NCBI RefSeq assembly: GCF_025548555.1
Contig: NZ_JAJLPA010000004.1
Location: 113,072 to 177,071, forward strand
Direction of reading: 5' to 3'
DNA from: Sphingomonas sp. A2-49
GTDB lineage: Bacteria > Pseudomonadota > Alphaproteobacteria > Sphingomonadales > Sphingomonadaceae
Length of the DNA: 64,000 nucleotides
The notes beneath the pieces were generated by a model that did not search any database, was not told where the DNA came from, and saw only the letters and a program-made list of their open reading frames with translations. Position 1 is the stretch's first letter. Each line of letters opens with the position of its first letter. This document shows positions 1 through 8,551 of this stretch, piece after piece. The position numbers and the translations under genes are program-made.

Positions 1-37
1 CCTTCCGTCATCGTCGCTCCGTACGGCCGCCGGGCCG

Positions 38-82
38 CGCGCCCTGCATATAGGGCGTGATCGCCGGACGGACAGCCCGGCG
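38..82 (-). terminator. Possible terminator hairpins after the GH3 gene
   Basis: Two short GC-rich inverted repeats lie just past the GH3 stop codon. One has GCCCT at 41-45 pairing with AGGGC at 52-56 and extends by three further pairs including a G-T. The other has CGCCGG at 62-67 pairing with CCGGCG at 77-82. Neither is followed by a clear T-run on the minus strand, so termination is only a suggestion. Confidence 0.3.
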
Positions 83-93
83 AGCGGGGCGGG

Positions 94-2487
94 TCAGGCG
101 ATCTCGAGCGTTGCGGTCTTGAGGTCGACCGAATTCGGCCCGACCGATATGTCGAACAGCCCCGGCTCGACGACCTCGCGCATGTCGCGATCGAAAAAGC
201 GGAACGCCTCCGGCCCCAGATCGAACCGCACCGTGCGCGTCTCGCCGGGGGCGAGCGTGACGCGTTCGAACCCCTTCAGCTCACGGACCGGGCGCACGAT
301 GCTCGCCACCCGGTCGTGGACGTAGAGCTGGACCACCTCGTCGCCGGCGCGCGCGCCGACGTTGGCGACGTCCACCTCGACCCGCACCGTGCCGGCGATG
401 CCGATGCGCGGGCTGGACAGCCGCGGCTCGCCGATCGTGAACCGCGTGTAGGACAGGCCGTGACCGAACGGGAACAGCGGCTTGCTGTCCGCGAACAGAT
501 AGCCGCGCCCGGTCGAGGGCTTGGCATTGTAGTAGAGTGGCACCTGCCCCACCTCGCGCACCACGGTCACCGGCAGTTTCGCGCCCGGATTGATCCGGCC
601 GAACAGCGCCTCCGCCATCGCGGTGCCGCCCTCCTGCCCCGGATACCAGCATTCGAGCATCGCGTTGGCGCCGGCGACGACGCGCGGCCAGCTCGGCGGG
701 CGGCCGTTGATCGCCACCACGACGACGGGCTTGCCGAGCGCCTTCAGCGCGAGGAACAGCTCGGTCTGCTCGCCGACGAGGTCCAGGTCGGTGCGATCGC
801 CCAGGTGGTTGCGCGCGAAGCCTTCGCGGCTGGTCTGTTCGGTATCGCCGATCGCCAGCACGATCACGTCCGCGGTGCGCGCGAGCGCCACCGCCTCCGC
901 GATCAGCGCGCGGTTGCGCGCGGGATCGGCAAGGATCACCGCGTCGCTCGACCGGTCCTCGTCCTGCGTGATGACCACGCCCTGCGCGTGGACCACCTCG
1001 CCGTCGCGGCCGATCAGCGCGCGGATGCCGTCGAGCAGCGTCACCGCCTGCCGCGGCGGTGCGGAATAGCCGCCCAGCCGGGCGACCGCCGCATTGGGGC
1101 CGATCACCGCGATCCGCCCCCGCGGCTGCAACGGCAGCGTGCCGTCGTTGGTCAGCAGGCACAGCGACTTGCGCGCCGCCTCCAGCGCGAGCGCCCGCGC
1201 CTCGGCGTTGCCGGTCAGCCGGTCGGCGCGGGCACGATCGGCGAAGGGCGCCTCGAAGAGGCCGGCGCGGAACTTCAGCGCGAGGATACGCGCGCAGGCG
1301 GCATCGACCGCCGCCTGCGCCACCGTGCCGGCGCGCACCTGATCGGCGAGCGTGCGATAGGCGATGCCGTCGGGCAGGTTCGAATCGACCCCCGCGGCCA
1401 GTGCGGCGCGCGCCGCCGCGTTGCGGTCGGCCGCGACGTGGTGGATCGTCTCCAGCTCCTCGACCGCGCCGTAATCGCTGACGATCACGCCGTCGAAGCC
1501 CCATTCGCCGCGCAGCACGTCGCCGAGCAGCCAGCGGTTGGCGTGGCTGGGGACGCCGTCGATCTCGTTGTACGACGGCATCACCGCCGCGATCCGGGTG
1601 CGCTCGACCACGGCGCGGAACGGCGGGAAGAAGCTTTCGCGCAGTTCGCGTTCGGCGATCGGCGCGGGCGCGATGTTGTTGCCCGCCTGCGGCTGGCCGT
1701 GCCCGGTCATGTGCTTCAGCGTGGCGTAGACCTTGCCGGGCTGGAGCACGTCGCTGTCACCCTGGAGGCCGCGCACCGCGGCGACGCCCATCTCGCCGCA
1801 CAGATAGGGGTCTTCGCCGAACGTCTCCTCGATCCGGCCCCAGCGCGGATCGCGCGCGATGTCGACGACGGGCGACAGCGCCAGCTGGCTGCCATGCGCG
1901 CGCACCTCGCGCCCGATCACCGCCTGCGCGCGGTGCATCAGGTCGCGGTCGAAGCTGCCCGCCATCGCGATCGCCTGCGGAAACATCGTCGCGTCGGGCG
2001 CCATGTAGCCGTGCAGCGATTCCTCGTGGAACAGCACGGGGATGCCCAGCCGCGTGGCCTCGCGCGCCCAGCGCTGCACCGCATTGACGAAGGCGATGGT
2101 CGACGCCCCGCCGCGCCAGCGCGCGCCGCTGCCGCCCGCCACCGCGGCGACCTGCGGCCCGCCGCGGCGATCGGACGGCCGGGTGACCTGGCCGATGCCG
2201 TCGGGAAAGGCGGCACTCGCCCTGGCCGGATCGAAATCGAGGCCGCCGTCGACCATCATCCTGGCCTTGTCGCCCCAGATCGCGGTCAGCTGCGCGACCT
2301 TTTCGTCCAGCGTCATGCGGCCGATCAGGTCGGCGACGCGCAGGTCGACGGGGGCCCGCGCATCCCTATACACCGGCGCCGGCACCCGCGCGGCGGCGGG
2401 CAGGAACGCGATCAGCGAGACGCCCGCCCCCAGCCGGAGCAGGTCGCGGCGACTGGCGCTCGCCTGGGTCGTCCGGCCTGCGCTCAC
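94..2487 (-). CDS. GH3 family exo-glycosidase (beta-xylosidase/beta-glucosidase type), Tat-exported
   Basis: Glycoside hydrolase family 3, removing terminal beta-linked sugars from oligosaccharides; the xylan context favours xylose or glucose. About 797 residues, full length. The N-terminus has a twin-arginine motif (SRRDLLRLG) followed by a hydrophobic stretch, so periplasmic or outer-membrane export is likely. The TIM-barrel domain contains the family motif VSDYGAVEE near residue 337, with the Asp as catalytic nucleophile, and KHMTGHG upstream. The C-terminal half carries the alpha/beta sandwich and a fibronectin-III-like domain (FPFGHGLSYTRF). The chosen start is GTG at 2487, preceded by GGGAG at suitable spacing; GTG at 2532 is in frame further upstream but lacks a ribosome site. 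It lies 105 bp behind receptor 1 and is probably cotranscribed, so uptake and hydrolysis are coupled. Confidence 0.9.
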   Translation of the reverse strand: MSAGRTTQASASRRDLLRLGAGVSLIAFLPAAARVPAPVYRDARAPVDLRVADLIGRMTLDEKVAQLTAIWGDKARMMVDGGLDFDPARASAAFPDGIGQVTRPSDRRGGPQVAAVAGGSGARWRGGASTIAFVNAVQRWAREATRLGIPVLFHEESLHGYMAPDATMFPQAIAMAGSFDRDLMHRAQAVIGREVRAHGSQLALSPVVDIARDPRWGRIEETFGEDPYLCGEMGVAAVRGLQGDSDVLQPGKVYATLKHMTGHGQPQAGNNIAPAPIAERELRESFFPPFRAVVERTRIAAVMPSYNEIDGVPSHANRWLLGDVLRGEWGFDGVIVSDYGAVEELETIHHVAADRNAAARAALAAGVDSNLPDGIAYRTLADQVRAGTVAQAAVDAACARILALKFRAGLFEAPFADRARADRLTGNAEARALALEAARKSLCLLTNDGTLPLQPRGRIAVIGPNAAVARLGGYSAPPRQAVTLLDGIRALIGRDGEVVHAQGVVITQDEDRSSDAVILADPARNRALIAEAVALARTADVIVLAIGDTEQTSREGFARNHLGDRTDLDLVGEQTELFLALKALGKPVVVVAINGRPPSWPRVVAGANAMLECWYPGQEGGTAMAEALFGRINPGAKLPVTVVREVGQVPLYYNAKPSTGRGYLFADSKPLFPFGHGLSYTRFTIGEPRLSSPRIGIAGTVRVEVDVANVGARAGDEVVQLYVHDRVASIVRPVRELKGFERVTLAPGETRTVRFDLGPEAFRFFDRDMREVVEPGLFDISVGPNSVDLKTATLEIA

Positions 2488-2592
2488 GATCGTCACTCCC
2501 GTTGCGATAAGACAAGATGCCGGGTGCGTCACCGACGCACCCGGCAGGTCCGGGCGACGCTGCGAAAGGACCAGACGCCGCCCGGGGGGAAC

Positions 2593-5500
2593 CTATTTCA
2601 TGCTGAACCGGACCGAGAAGGTGAAGCGCCGGTCGTTGATGAACCAGTTGCGCGGCCGCGTCAGCAAGGCGTCGTTGAGCACGTAGGACGTCTTCGTCAC
2701 GGAGTTGGTCAGGTTGACCCCCTGGAACCCCATCCGGATCGACGGCGTCACCGCATAGAAGACCGACGCGTCGAGCTGGCCGTATTTCTCCGCGATCACC
2801 GGCGAATTGGGCACGATGACGTCGCGGATGGTCAGCAGGTTCTTCGAGCGCCAGTTGTACGCCGCGCGCAGCTCCAGCCCGTTGCGCTGGTAGAAGGGCG
2901 CGAAGTTGAACTGGTACTTGGACAGGCCCTGCAACGGCAGGTTGGACGTGTTGACGTTCGAGATGATGCCCGCCGTGACGTTGGGATCGCTCGGATCGAG
3001 CTGCTGCTGCGACACACCCTTCGAATCGACGAAGGTGAAGTTGCCCGACAGCCCCAGCCCCGACAGGAACCCCGGCAGGAAGGTGAAGACCTGCTGGTAC
3101 CCGACCTCGAACCCCTTCACGCGGCCCGTCTCGGTCGAATTGACCGGGGTCGTGACGATCGCATCGAAGGTCGCGCCGTTGTTGGTGAAGCTCAGCCGCT
3201 GGAGGCCGTTCGACTGGACGTTGTAGATGTCCTTCTTGAACAGCGACAGCGTGAGCTGCCCGACGCTCGAGAAATACCATTCGGCGGTGACGTCGTAATT
3301 GTCCGCCTCGACCGGCTTCAGATACGGGTTGCCGACCTGGAAATTGGCGATCGGCGCGCCGTTGAACAGGATCGTCTGGTCCGACGTGTTGAGCGCGATG
3401 TTGTAGAACGACCGGGTCAGCCCGAATTCGGGCGGCGCGACGCTGCGGTTGTAGGCGGCGCGGAACTGGATGCCGCCGCCGACCTCCAGTTTGGCGTTGA
3501 AGCTCGGCAGCCAGTAATCGTAGCTGAACCGGGCGTTGTTCGGCACCAGCGCGCCGTTCTGGAAGCGCACCGCATTGTCGCGGACGGTCTGCGGCAGCGC
3601 GCAGAAGCGCGACTGCGTCTGGCCGTTCGCCGGCGGCGTGCAGCTGAAGCTCGTCTGCGGATAGGAGAAGAAGCCCGACGAGATGCGCCGCGTCGTCGTG
3701 TAGCGCACGCCGACGTTGCCGCTGAGGTTCCAGCCGTTGCCGAACGCATTGCCGAAGCGGGCGACGACATAGCCGGCGTTGTTGCGCTCGCTGACCGGGT
3801 TGATCTCGCCCGGCAGGAACGGCGTGCCGGCGACGACGCCCGCACGCGAGGCGAGCGGCACCCAGCCGTTGGCGCCCGACAGGTTGCTGGTGAAGTTGCG
3901 CCATTCCTGCGCGATCTGGCTGATCTGCGTGACCGCCTGGCCGTAATCCTGCAACGCCGCGCCGGGGAAGAACAGCCGCCCCTCGCCCGCCGGATTGTTC
4001 GCCTGGCCGCGGAAGAAGTTCTCGTAGAAGAACGCCTGCTGCGGTGCCGTCGCGCCGGTCGTGCGGGTGCCGGGATTGCCGTCGATCGGGCGGTCGAACC
4101 ACACCGGGCCGCCCGGCCCGAGCGATGCCCCCGCCGCGTCGGTGCCACCGCCCCAGATCTCGCTCAGCACGCCCCAGTTGTAGGCGGTCGATCGCGCCTC
4201 GTTCTGGCGGTCGGCGAAGCGATAGCCGGCGCGGATCGAGGTGAGGAAGCTGTCCTCCGGGAAGGAATAGTCGAGGTCGACGCGGAACGCGTCCTCGTCG
4301 CCCTTGCTGTCCTCGATATGGTCCATCGCCGAGCGGTAGAAGCTGTTGTAGGGATCGAGATAGCTCGGATGCGCGGCGTTCTGGTAATTGGTCGCACCCT
4401 TGTTCGCGGGCGGCACGAAGTCGACGAAGGCGACGTCGCTGCCGTTCAGGCGGATATCGGCATTCTGGTAGGTCGTGCCCCACACGGTCAGGTCGGTGAC
4501 GTTCACCTTCGACCAGACGTGCTGGTAGTCGAGGTTGACGCCCAGCCGGTCGGTCGCCTTCCACTTCATGTTGAAGCTGATGTCGTTGGTGCGGAACCGC
4601 GACTGGTTGCCGCGCGAGATGTTGTTGCTCTGCAGCCCGTTGATCGGGGTGCGCATGTCCGCGGGCGCGTTCTGGTCGGCGCGATAGCCGTTCGGGCCGG
4701 TGATGAGGCCGCCGGTGAACACGTTGTCCGTGTCGTAGGTAAAGCTGGTGCCGGGGAAGGGCTGCGAATCGCCGGCGGCAAGGACGTTGTCGGTCGCGAC
4801 CTCGATCGAATTCTCGGTCCAGTTCTCGCGGCTGTCGGAGCGCAGGAACTGCAGCGTCGCGGTGATCGATTCGTCCGGGCTGCGCCACTGGCCGGCGGCC
4901 GAATAGCCGTAGCGGACGCGGTTGAATTCCTGACTGCGCGCCGCCGCGCCGCGCGGCACGTAGACGGTCGTGCCGACATTGGGGACGTTGTTGGCGTCGA
5001 CCGGCTGCAACAGCTGGCCACCGGCGGTCAGCACGCGCCGTCCGTAGTTCGAGATCTGCACCGAATCGGCGCGGCTGCGCACCTGCGAGCGGACGAAGCT
5101 GCCGAGCAGGCCGAATTCGCCGATCCCGGTGCTCCAGCGGTGCGAGGCGAGCGCCGACACGGTGGGTGCCGACTTCTTGACGAAGTCGCCGTAATTGTTC
5201 TCGATCGTGCCGCCGAAGGTCGGTGCGCCGGGATCGAACGGCAGGCGGGTGCGCAAATTGACCGTGCCGGCGATGCCGCCCTCGATCATGTCGGCCGACG
5301 GGCTCTTGAACACGTCGACGCCGCCCAGCAGTTCGGCGGGCACGTCGGCGAACGACAGGCCGCGGCCGTTGTTGGCGCTGAACGTGTCGCGGCCGTTCAG
5401 CTCCGACCGCGTGTAGGTGAGGCCGCGGACGACGACGCCCGATCCCTCGGTCGCGAAATGGTCGGGGTCGGAGCCGGCGGCGAAGCGGCTGATCGAGACG

Positions 5501-5838
5501 CCCGGCACGCGCTGCAACGCCTCGGTCACCGAACGGTCGGGCAGCGCGCCGATGTCCTCGGACGAGATCGAATCGACGACGACGTCGGAGTTCTTCTTGA
5601 TCGCCTGCGCGCTCTGAAGGCTGCGGCGGATGCCGGTGACGACGATGTCGCTCGCCGCCGCCTCGTCCTGCGGCGTCGCGGTCGCCTGTGCTGCGGTGGT
5701 CGCGGCCGGCGTGGACTGGGCCTGGGCCACGACCGGCGCGGCGTGCGCCATCGACGGCGCGGCGACCAGCGCCAGCAGCGAAACGCCGCCCAGCAGCGCG
5801 AATTCGCGACGAGCGGACGTATTGACGGTGTCGATCAT
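2593..5838 (-). CDS. TonB-dependent outer-membrane receptor 1 (xylan locus)
   Basis: Energy-dependent outer-membrane transporter, here probably for xylo-oligosaccharides. It has 1081 residues with a signal peptide ending near AHA (about residue 33), a low-complexity Ala/Thr/Gln linker, the DIVVTGI motif at 64-70 that marks the start of the mature plug, a plug domain with VVVRGL and GGIAGTVNLRTR, and a long beta-barrel ending in an aromatic-rich strand (FTFSVRFSMK). No N-terminal STN domain is present, so it is a transporter rather than a transducer. ATG at 5838 follows GGGAGG. The upstream region holds two or three LacI-type palindromes, the closest at 5867. GH3 follows on the same strand. 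The substrate is inferred from neighbours only. Confidence 0.92.
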   Translation of the reverse strand: MIDTVNTSARREFALLGGVSLLALVAAPSMAHAAPVVAQAQSTPAATTAAQATATPQDEAAASDIVVTGIRRSLQSAQAIKKNSDVVVDSISSEDIGALPDRSVTEALQRVPGVSISRFAAGSDPDHFATEGSGVVVRGLTYTRSELNGRDTFSANNGRGLSFADVPAELLGGVDVFKSPSADMIEGGIAGTVNLRTRLPFDPGAPTFGGTIENNYGDFVKKSAPTVSALASHRWSTGIGEFGLLGSFVRSQVRSRADSVQISNYGRRVLTAGGQLLQPVDANNVPNVGTTVYVPRGAAARSQEFNRVRYGYSAAGQWRSPDESITATLQFLRSDSRENWTENSIEVATDNVLAAGDSQPFPGTSFTYDTDNVFTGGLITGPNGYRADQNAPADMRTPINGLQSNNISRGNQSRFRTNDISFNMKWKATDRLGVNLDYQHVWSKVNVTDLTVWGTTYQNADIRLNGSDVAFVDFVPPANKGATNYQNAAHPSYLDPYNSFYRSAMDHIEDSKGDEDAFRVDLDYSFPEDSFLTSIRAGYRFADRQNEARSTAYNWGVLSEIWGGGTDAAGASLGPGGPVWFDRPIDGNPGTRTTGATAPQQAFFYENFFRGQANNPAGEGRLFFPGAALQDYGQAVTQISQIAQEWRNFTSNLSGANGWVPLASRAGVVAGTPFLPGEINPVSERNNAGYVVARFGNAFGNGWNLSGNVGVRYTTTRRISSGFFSYPQTSFSCTPPANGQTQSRFCALPQTVRDNAVRFQNGALVPNNARFSYDYWLPSFNAKLEVGGGIQFRAAYNRSVAPPEFGLTRSFYNIALNTSDQTILFNGAPIANFQVGNPYLKPVEADNYDVTAEWYFSSVGQLTLSLFKKDIYNVQSNGLQRLSFTNNGATFDAIVTTPVNSTETGRVKGFEVGYQQVFTFLPGFLSGLGLSGNFTFVDSKGVSQQQLDPSDPNVTAGIISNVNTSNLPLQGLSKYQFNFAPFYQRNGLELRAAYNWRSKNLLTIRDVIVPNSPVIAEKYGQLDASVFYAVTPSIRMGFQGVNLTNSVTKTSYVLNDALLTRPRNWFINDRRFTFSVRFSMK

Positions 5839-5866
5839 GTGCCTTGCACCTCCCCTGACTTTTTTA

Positions 5867-5880
5867 TGTTAGCGCTATCA
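5867..5880. promoter_or_regulatory. LacI-type operator upstream of receptor 1
   Basis: TGTTAGCGCTATCA, a near-perfect palindrome around a central CG, 29 bp before the receptor ATG. The same motif recurs before most transcription units of the xylan region. It is likely bound by the LacI-family protein encoded at 10421-11506 (inference). Confidence 0.75.
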
Positions 5881-5977
5881 CACGGTGGCGTGCGCTTTCC
5901 TGAAAACGGGTGGTAACCGGCCACCCCGAGCTCCGCTAGTCGAAAAATGCACCCCTTCGCAGAATGACTTGAAAGCG

Positions 5978-5991
5978 TTGTATCGGTACCA
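5978..5991. promoter_or_regulatory. Second LacI-type operator upstream of receptor 1
   Basis: TTGTATCGGTACCA matches the pattern TGnTAnCGnTAnCA at every fixed position except the second. It lies 111 bp from the promoter-proximal site, a distance compatible with cooperative looping. Confidence 0.5.
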
Positions 5992-6011
5992 CAATCCTAC
6001 GGTGGCCGTAG

Positions 6012-6025
6012 GGTTACCGCTATCG
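6012..6025. promoter_or_regulatory. Degenerate third LacI-type site
   Basis: GGTTACCGCTATCG keeps the inner TTACCGCTATC of the motif but loses both outermost bases. It overlaps the stop codon of the cupin-like gene. It may be a weak auxiliary site or chance. Confidence 0.3.
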
Positions 6026-7072
6026 CCGTTGCAGCACACCGAGCAGGTAGGCGCGGATCTGCTCGGTGCGGCGCTCGCTTGCCGGCCCCATCACGCCGCG
6101 CGCCGATTCGGGCAAATGGTCGCCGACCCGATCGGCACCCTCGTCGAAGACGAAATGATCGAACCACGCGCGCCACGCCGCCTTTTCCGCCGCCGGCCGG
6201 TCGCGCACCGCCATCATCGCATGCACCATCGCGTGGAAGGCGGAGGTCGCGCCGTCGAACGCCCACCAGTAATTGCACAGGACGTTAAGCGTACCGAACG
6301 CCTGCACGTGGTGCCACCACAAGGCCGGGATGAACACGGCGTCCCCCGGCCCAAGCTCCGCCGACTGCGCCTGGGCGAGTGCGGCCGCGAAGCGCGGATA
6401 GCGGACCAGATCGGGCGCGGTCGGATCGACCATGCTGGCCGGCGGACCCGCCAGCGTGCGGTCGAGCGGACCGACGTACAGGTTGGCGATCTGGTCGGGC
6501 GGAAACAGCGTGAAGCGCCGGCGCCCGGCGACGACGCAGGCGAGGTTGGTGGAGCCGTCGTAATGCGTCGCGGTGTGGCTGCCGTTGCCGATCCACAGCC
6601 GCGGCGTCGCGTCGCCGACCGGCAGGCCGAGCGCATTGTCGCGCGACCAGCCGGGCAGGTGTTCGGGCGCGGTGGCGGCATTGGCGTAGAGCGTGTGCCG
6701 CTCGCCCTCCGGCATCTGCGCCAGCCGGAGCAGTTCGCCGAGCAGCTGATCGAGCGATGCGCGCTCGCGGTTGAAGTTGAACCCCTCGAGCGCATCGCCG
6801 CGGTAGAAGAAGCGCCCACGGATGTCGGGCGCGCCGACCAGCACGTCGAGCGGCCGGCCGCCGCCGCCCAGCCCATGCAGATAGGCGGCGACGGCGCGGT
6901 CGCCGCCGCCCGCCGCGGCGACGCTGGCCCAGGACGCCACCTGCCCGCGCAGCACCAGCGGCCGGTAGCGCGGCGCGACCTCTGTCGCGAAGGTCGCCGC
7001 GTCGACGGCCCCGCGCTCCTCGATGGGGGGCAGGGCCGCGCGCGGATCGTCGACGGGCGTGTCGGTGCTCAT
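6020..7072 (-). CDS. Cupin-like (JmjC/cupin_8) protein in the sugar operon
   Basis: A 350-residue double-stranded beta-helix protein of the cupin-like/JmjC class, whose characterised members are Fe(II)/2-oxoglutarate-dependent hydroxylases or demethylases. The metal-binding pattern is visible: HYD within THYDGSTNLACV and a distal His in ALWWHHVQAFGTLNV. The segment RRRFTLFPPDQIANLYVGP is typical of the family. No signal peptide, so cytoplasmic. It is last in an operon with the dehydratase and porter (16 bp after the porter). A clear paralogue (56096-57115) sits in the halogenase locus, sharing DPxAALP at the N-terminus and IPAxWWHHV. Its substrate is unknown; modification of a partner protein such as the neighbouring receptor is speculation. 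Confidence 0.82.
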   Translation of the reverse strand: MSTDTPVDDPRAALPPIEERGAVDAATFATEVAPRYRPLVLRGQVASWASVAAAGGGDRAVAAYLHGLGGGGRPLDVLVGAPDIRGRFFYRGDALEGFNFNRERASLDQLLGELLRLAQMPEGERHTLYANAATAPEHLPGWSRDNALGLPVGDATPRLWIGNGSHTATHYDGSTNLACVVAGRRRFTLFPPDQIANLYVGPLDRTLAGPPASMVDPTAPDLVRYPRFAAALAQAQSAELGPGDAVFIPALWWHHVQAFGTLNVLCNYWWAFDGATSAFHAMVHAMMAVRDRPAAEKAAWRAWFDHFVFDEGADRVGDHLPESARGVMGPASERRTEQIRAYLLGVLQRR

Positions 7073-7088
7073 CGGCTGCCGGCGGGCA

Positions 7089-8513
7089 TCAGCCCGCCAT
7101 GTCCTCCAGCTCGCGCCCGCGCGTTTCGTTGACCATCGCCTTCACGAAGAAGAACGAGACCGCCGCGAAGAACGCATAGCCGAAATAGGTGACGGCGAGG
7201 CCGGGCGACACCGCCAGCGCGGGGAAGCTGACCGAGATCGCCGCATTGGCGATCCACTGTGCGAACCCCGACACGGCGAGGCCCGAGCCGCGGATCTGGT
7301 TGGGGAACATCTCGCCCAGCATCACCCACATCACCGGCCCCCAGCTCGCGTTGAAGAAGATGACGTAGAGGTTCGCCGCGACCAGCGCGACGATGCCGTT
7401 GTTGCCCGGCAGCGACACCGCGCCCGCCGCGTCGGTGACCGCGGTCGAGAACGCCCAGGCGACCACGGCGAGCGTCACCGCCATCCCCGCCGACCCGACG
7501 AGCAGCAGCGGCTTGCGCCCGATCCGGTCGACGGTCGCGATCGTGAACAGGCAGGCCGCGATCGACAGCACGCCCGACAGGATGTTGATCTGAAGCGCAT
7601 TGTCCTCGGTGAAGCCGACCGCTTCCCACAGCACCGCGCCATAATAGAAGACGACGTTGATGCCGACGAGCTGCTGGAACACGGCGAGGCCGATGCCCGC
7701 CCACAGGATCGGACGGATGCGGCCGGTCGCCTTGTCGCGCAGGTCGGACAGCTTGGGCTTGTGATGGTCGGCGGCGAGCGAGTTGCGGATCTCCACCACC
7801 TTGCGGTCCGCCTCGGCGGCGCCGAACAGGCGGGTGAGCACCGTGTGCGCCTCCTGGTCGCGACCCTTGGCGACCAGGAAGCGCGGGCTTTCCGGGATCA
7901 CGAGCAATGCGACGAGGTAGATCGCGGCGGGGATCGCCTGGAGCCAGAACATCCAGCGCCATGCCGGGAAACCGAGCCAGAATTGCGCGGTCGAGCCGCC
8001 GGCGTAGCGCGCGAGCGCGAAATTGGCGACGAACGCGCCGGTCAGCCCGGTGATAATCATGACCTGCTGCACGCTCGACAGCCGGCCGCGGATCGAGGCC
8101 GGCGTGACTTCGGAAATGTAGACCGGAGAGATGACGCTCGCCGCACCGACGCCGAGGCCGCCGACGATGCGCGCGAAGATGAAGATCGCCGATCCGGTGG
8201 CGGCGCCCGCGAGCACCGCGCTGACCAGGAACAGCGCCGCCGCGATCATCATGACGTTGCGGCGGCCGATCGCATCGGCCAGCCGCCCGGCGCCGAACGC
8301 GCCGATCGCGGAACCGACGAGGATCGCGCCGACGTTGACGCCGATGCCCAGCCGGCCGAGCCCGAAGGCAGCCTCCAGCCCCTTCTGCGTCCCGTTGATG
8401 ACGCCCGAATCATAGCCGAACATGAAGCCGCCGATCGTCGCCACCGCGACGATCGCGGCGATGAAGCCGAAGTTCGTGGCGGTCCCCTCCGCCCCCCTGA
8501 TGCTGTCCGTCAT
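7089..8513 (-). CDS. MFS sugar:proton symporter (XylE/GLUT type)
   Basis: Inner-membrane sugar porter of 474 residues with 12 predicted helices. Diagnostic features are FMFGYDSGVING in helix 1, the sugar-porter signature RIVGGLGVGAASVISPVYISE, PESPRFL before the central loop, QQLVGINVVFYYG (the Gln-Gln pair that contacts sugar in XylE) and VDRIGRKPLLL. It probably imports the monosaccharide released in the periplasm; xylose or arabinose fits the context, though the family also moves glucose. ATG at 8513 has GGGAGAG upstream; a longer in-frame extension to 8792 has no such support and runs antisense through the dehydratase end. It lies 38 bp after the dehydratase. Confidence 0.9.
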   Translation of the reverse strand: MTDSIRGAEGTATNFGFIAAIVAVATIGGFMFGYDSGVINGTQKGLEAAFGLGRLGIGVNVGAILVGSAIGAFGAGRLADAIGRRNVMMIAAALFLVSAVLAGAATGSAIFIFARIVGGLGVGAASVISPVYISEVTPASIRGRLSSVQQVMIITGLTGAFVANFALARYAGGSTAQFWLGFPAWRWMFWLQAIPAAIYLVALLVIPESPRFLVAKGRDQEAHTVLTRLFGAAEADRKVVEIRNSLAADHHKPKLSDLRDKATGRIRPILWAGIGLAVFQQLVGINVVFYYGAVLWEAVGFTEDNALQINILSGVLSIAACLFTIATVDRIGRKPLLLVGSAGMAVTLAVVAWAFSTAVTDAAGAVSLPGNNGIVALVAANLYVIFFNASWGPVMWVMLGEMFPNQIRGSGLAVSGFAQWIANAAISVSFPALAVSPGLAVTYFGYAFFAAVSFFFVKAMVNETRGRELEDMAG

Positions 8514-8551
8514 CGTCTCTCCCTTGCCCGGTCGCTGCCGGCGTTGATTCG

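Noticed and set aside
316..5916. Very long plus-strand open frame opposite GH3 and receptor 1, and similar ones at 27889-35136, 43956-46871 and minus 50628-55388
   Set aside because: They are antisense to, or read through, clear genes, and most of the predicted product is Arg/Ala/Gly/His-rich with no domain; long stop-free frames are expected at this GC content. Only the real genes inside them were annotated.
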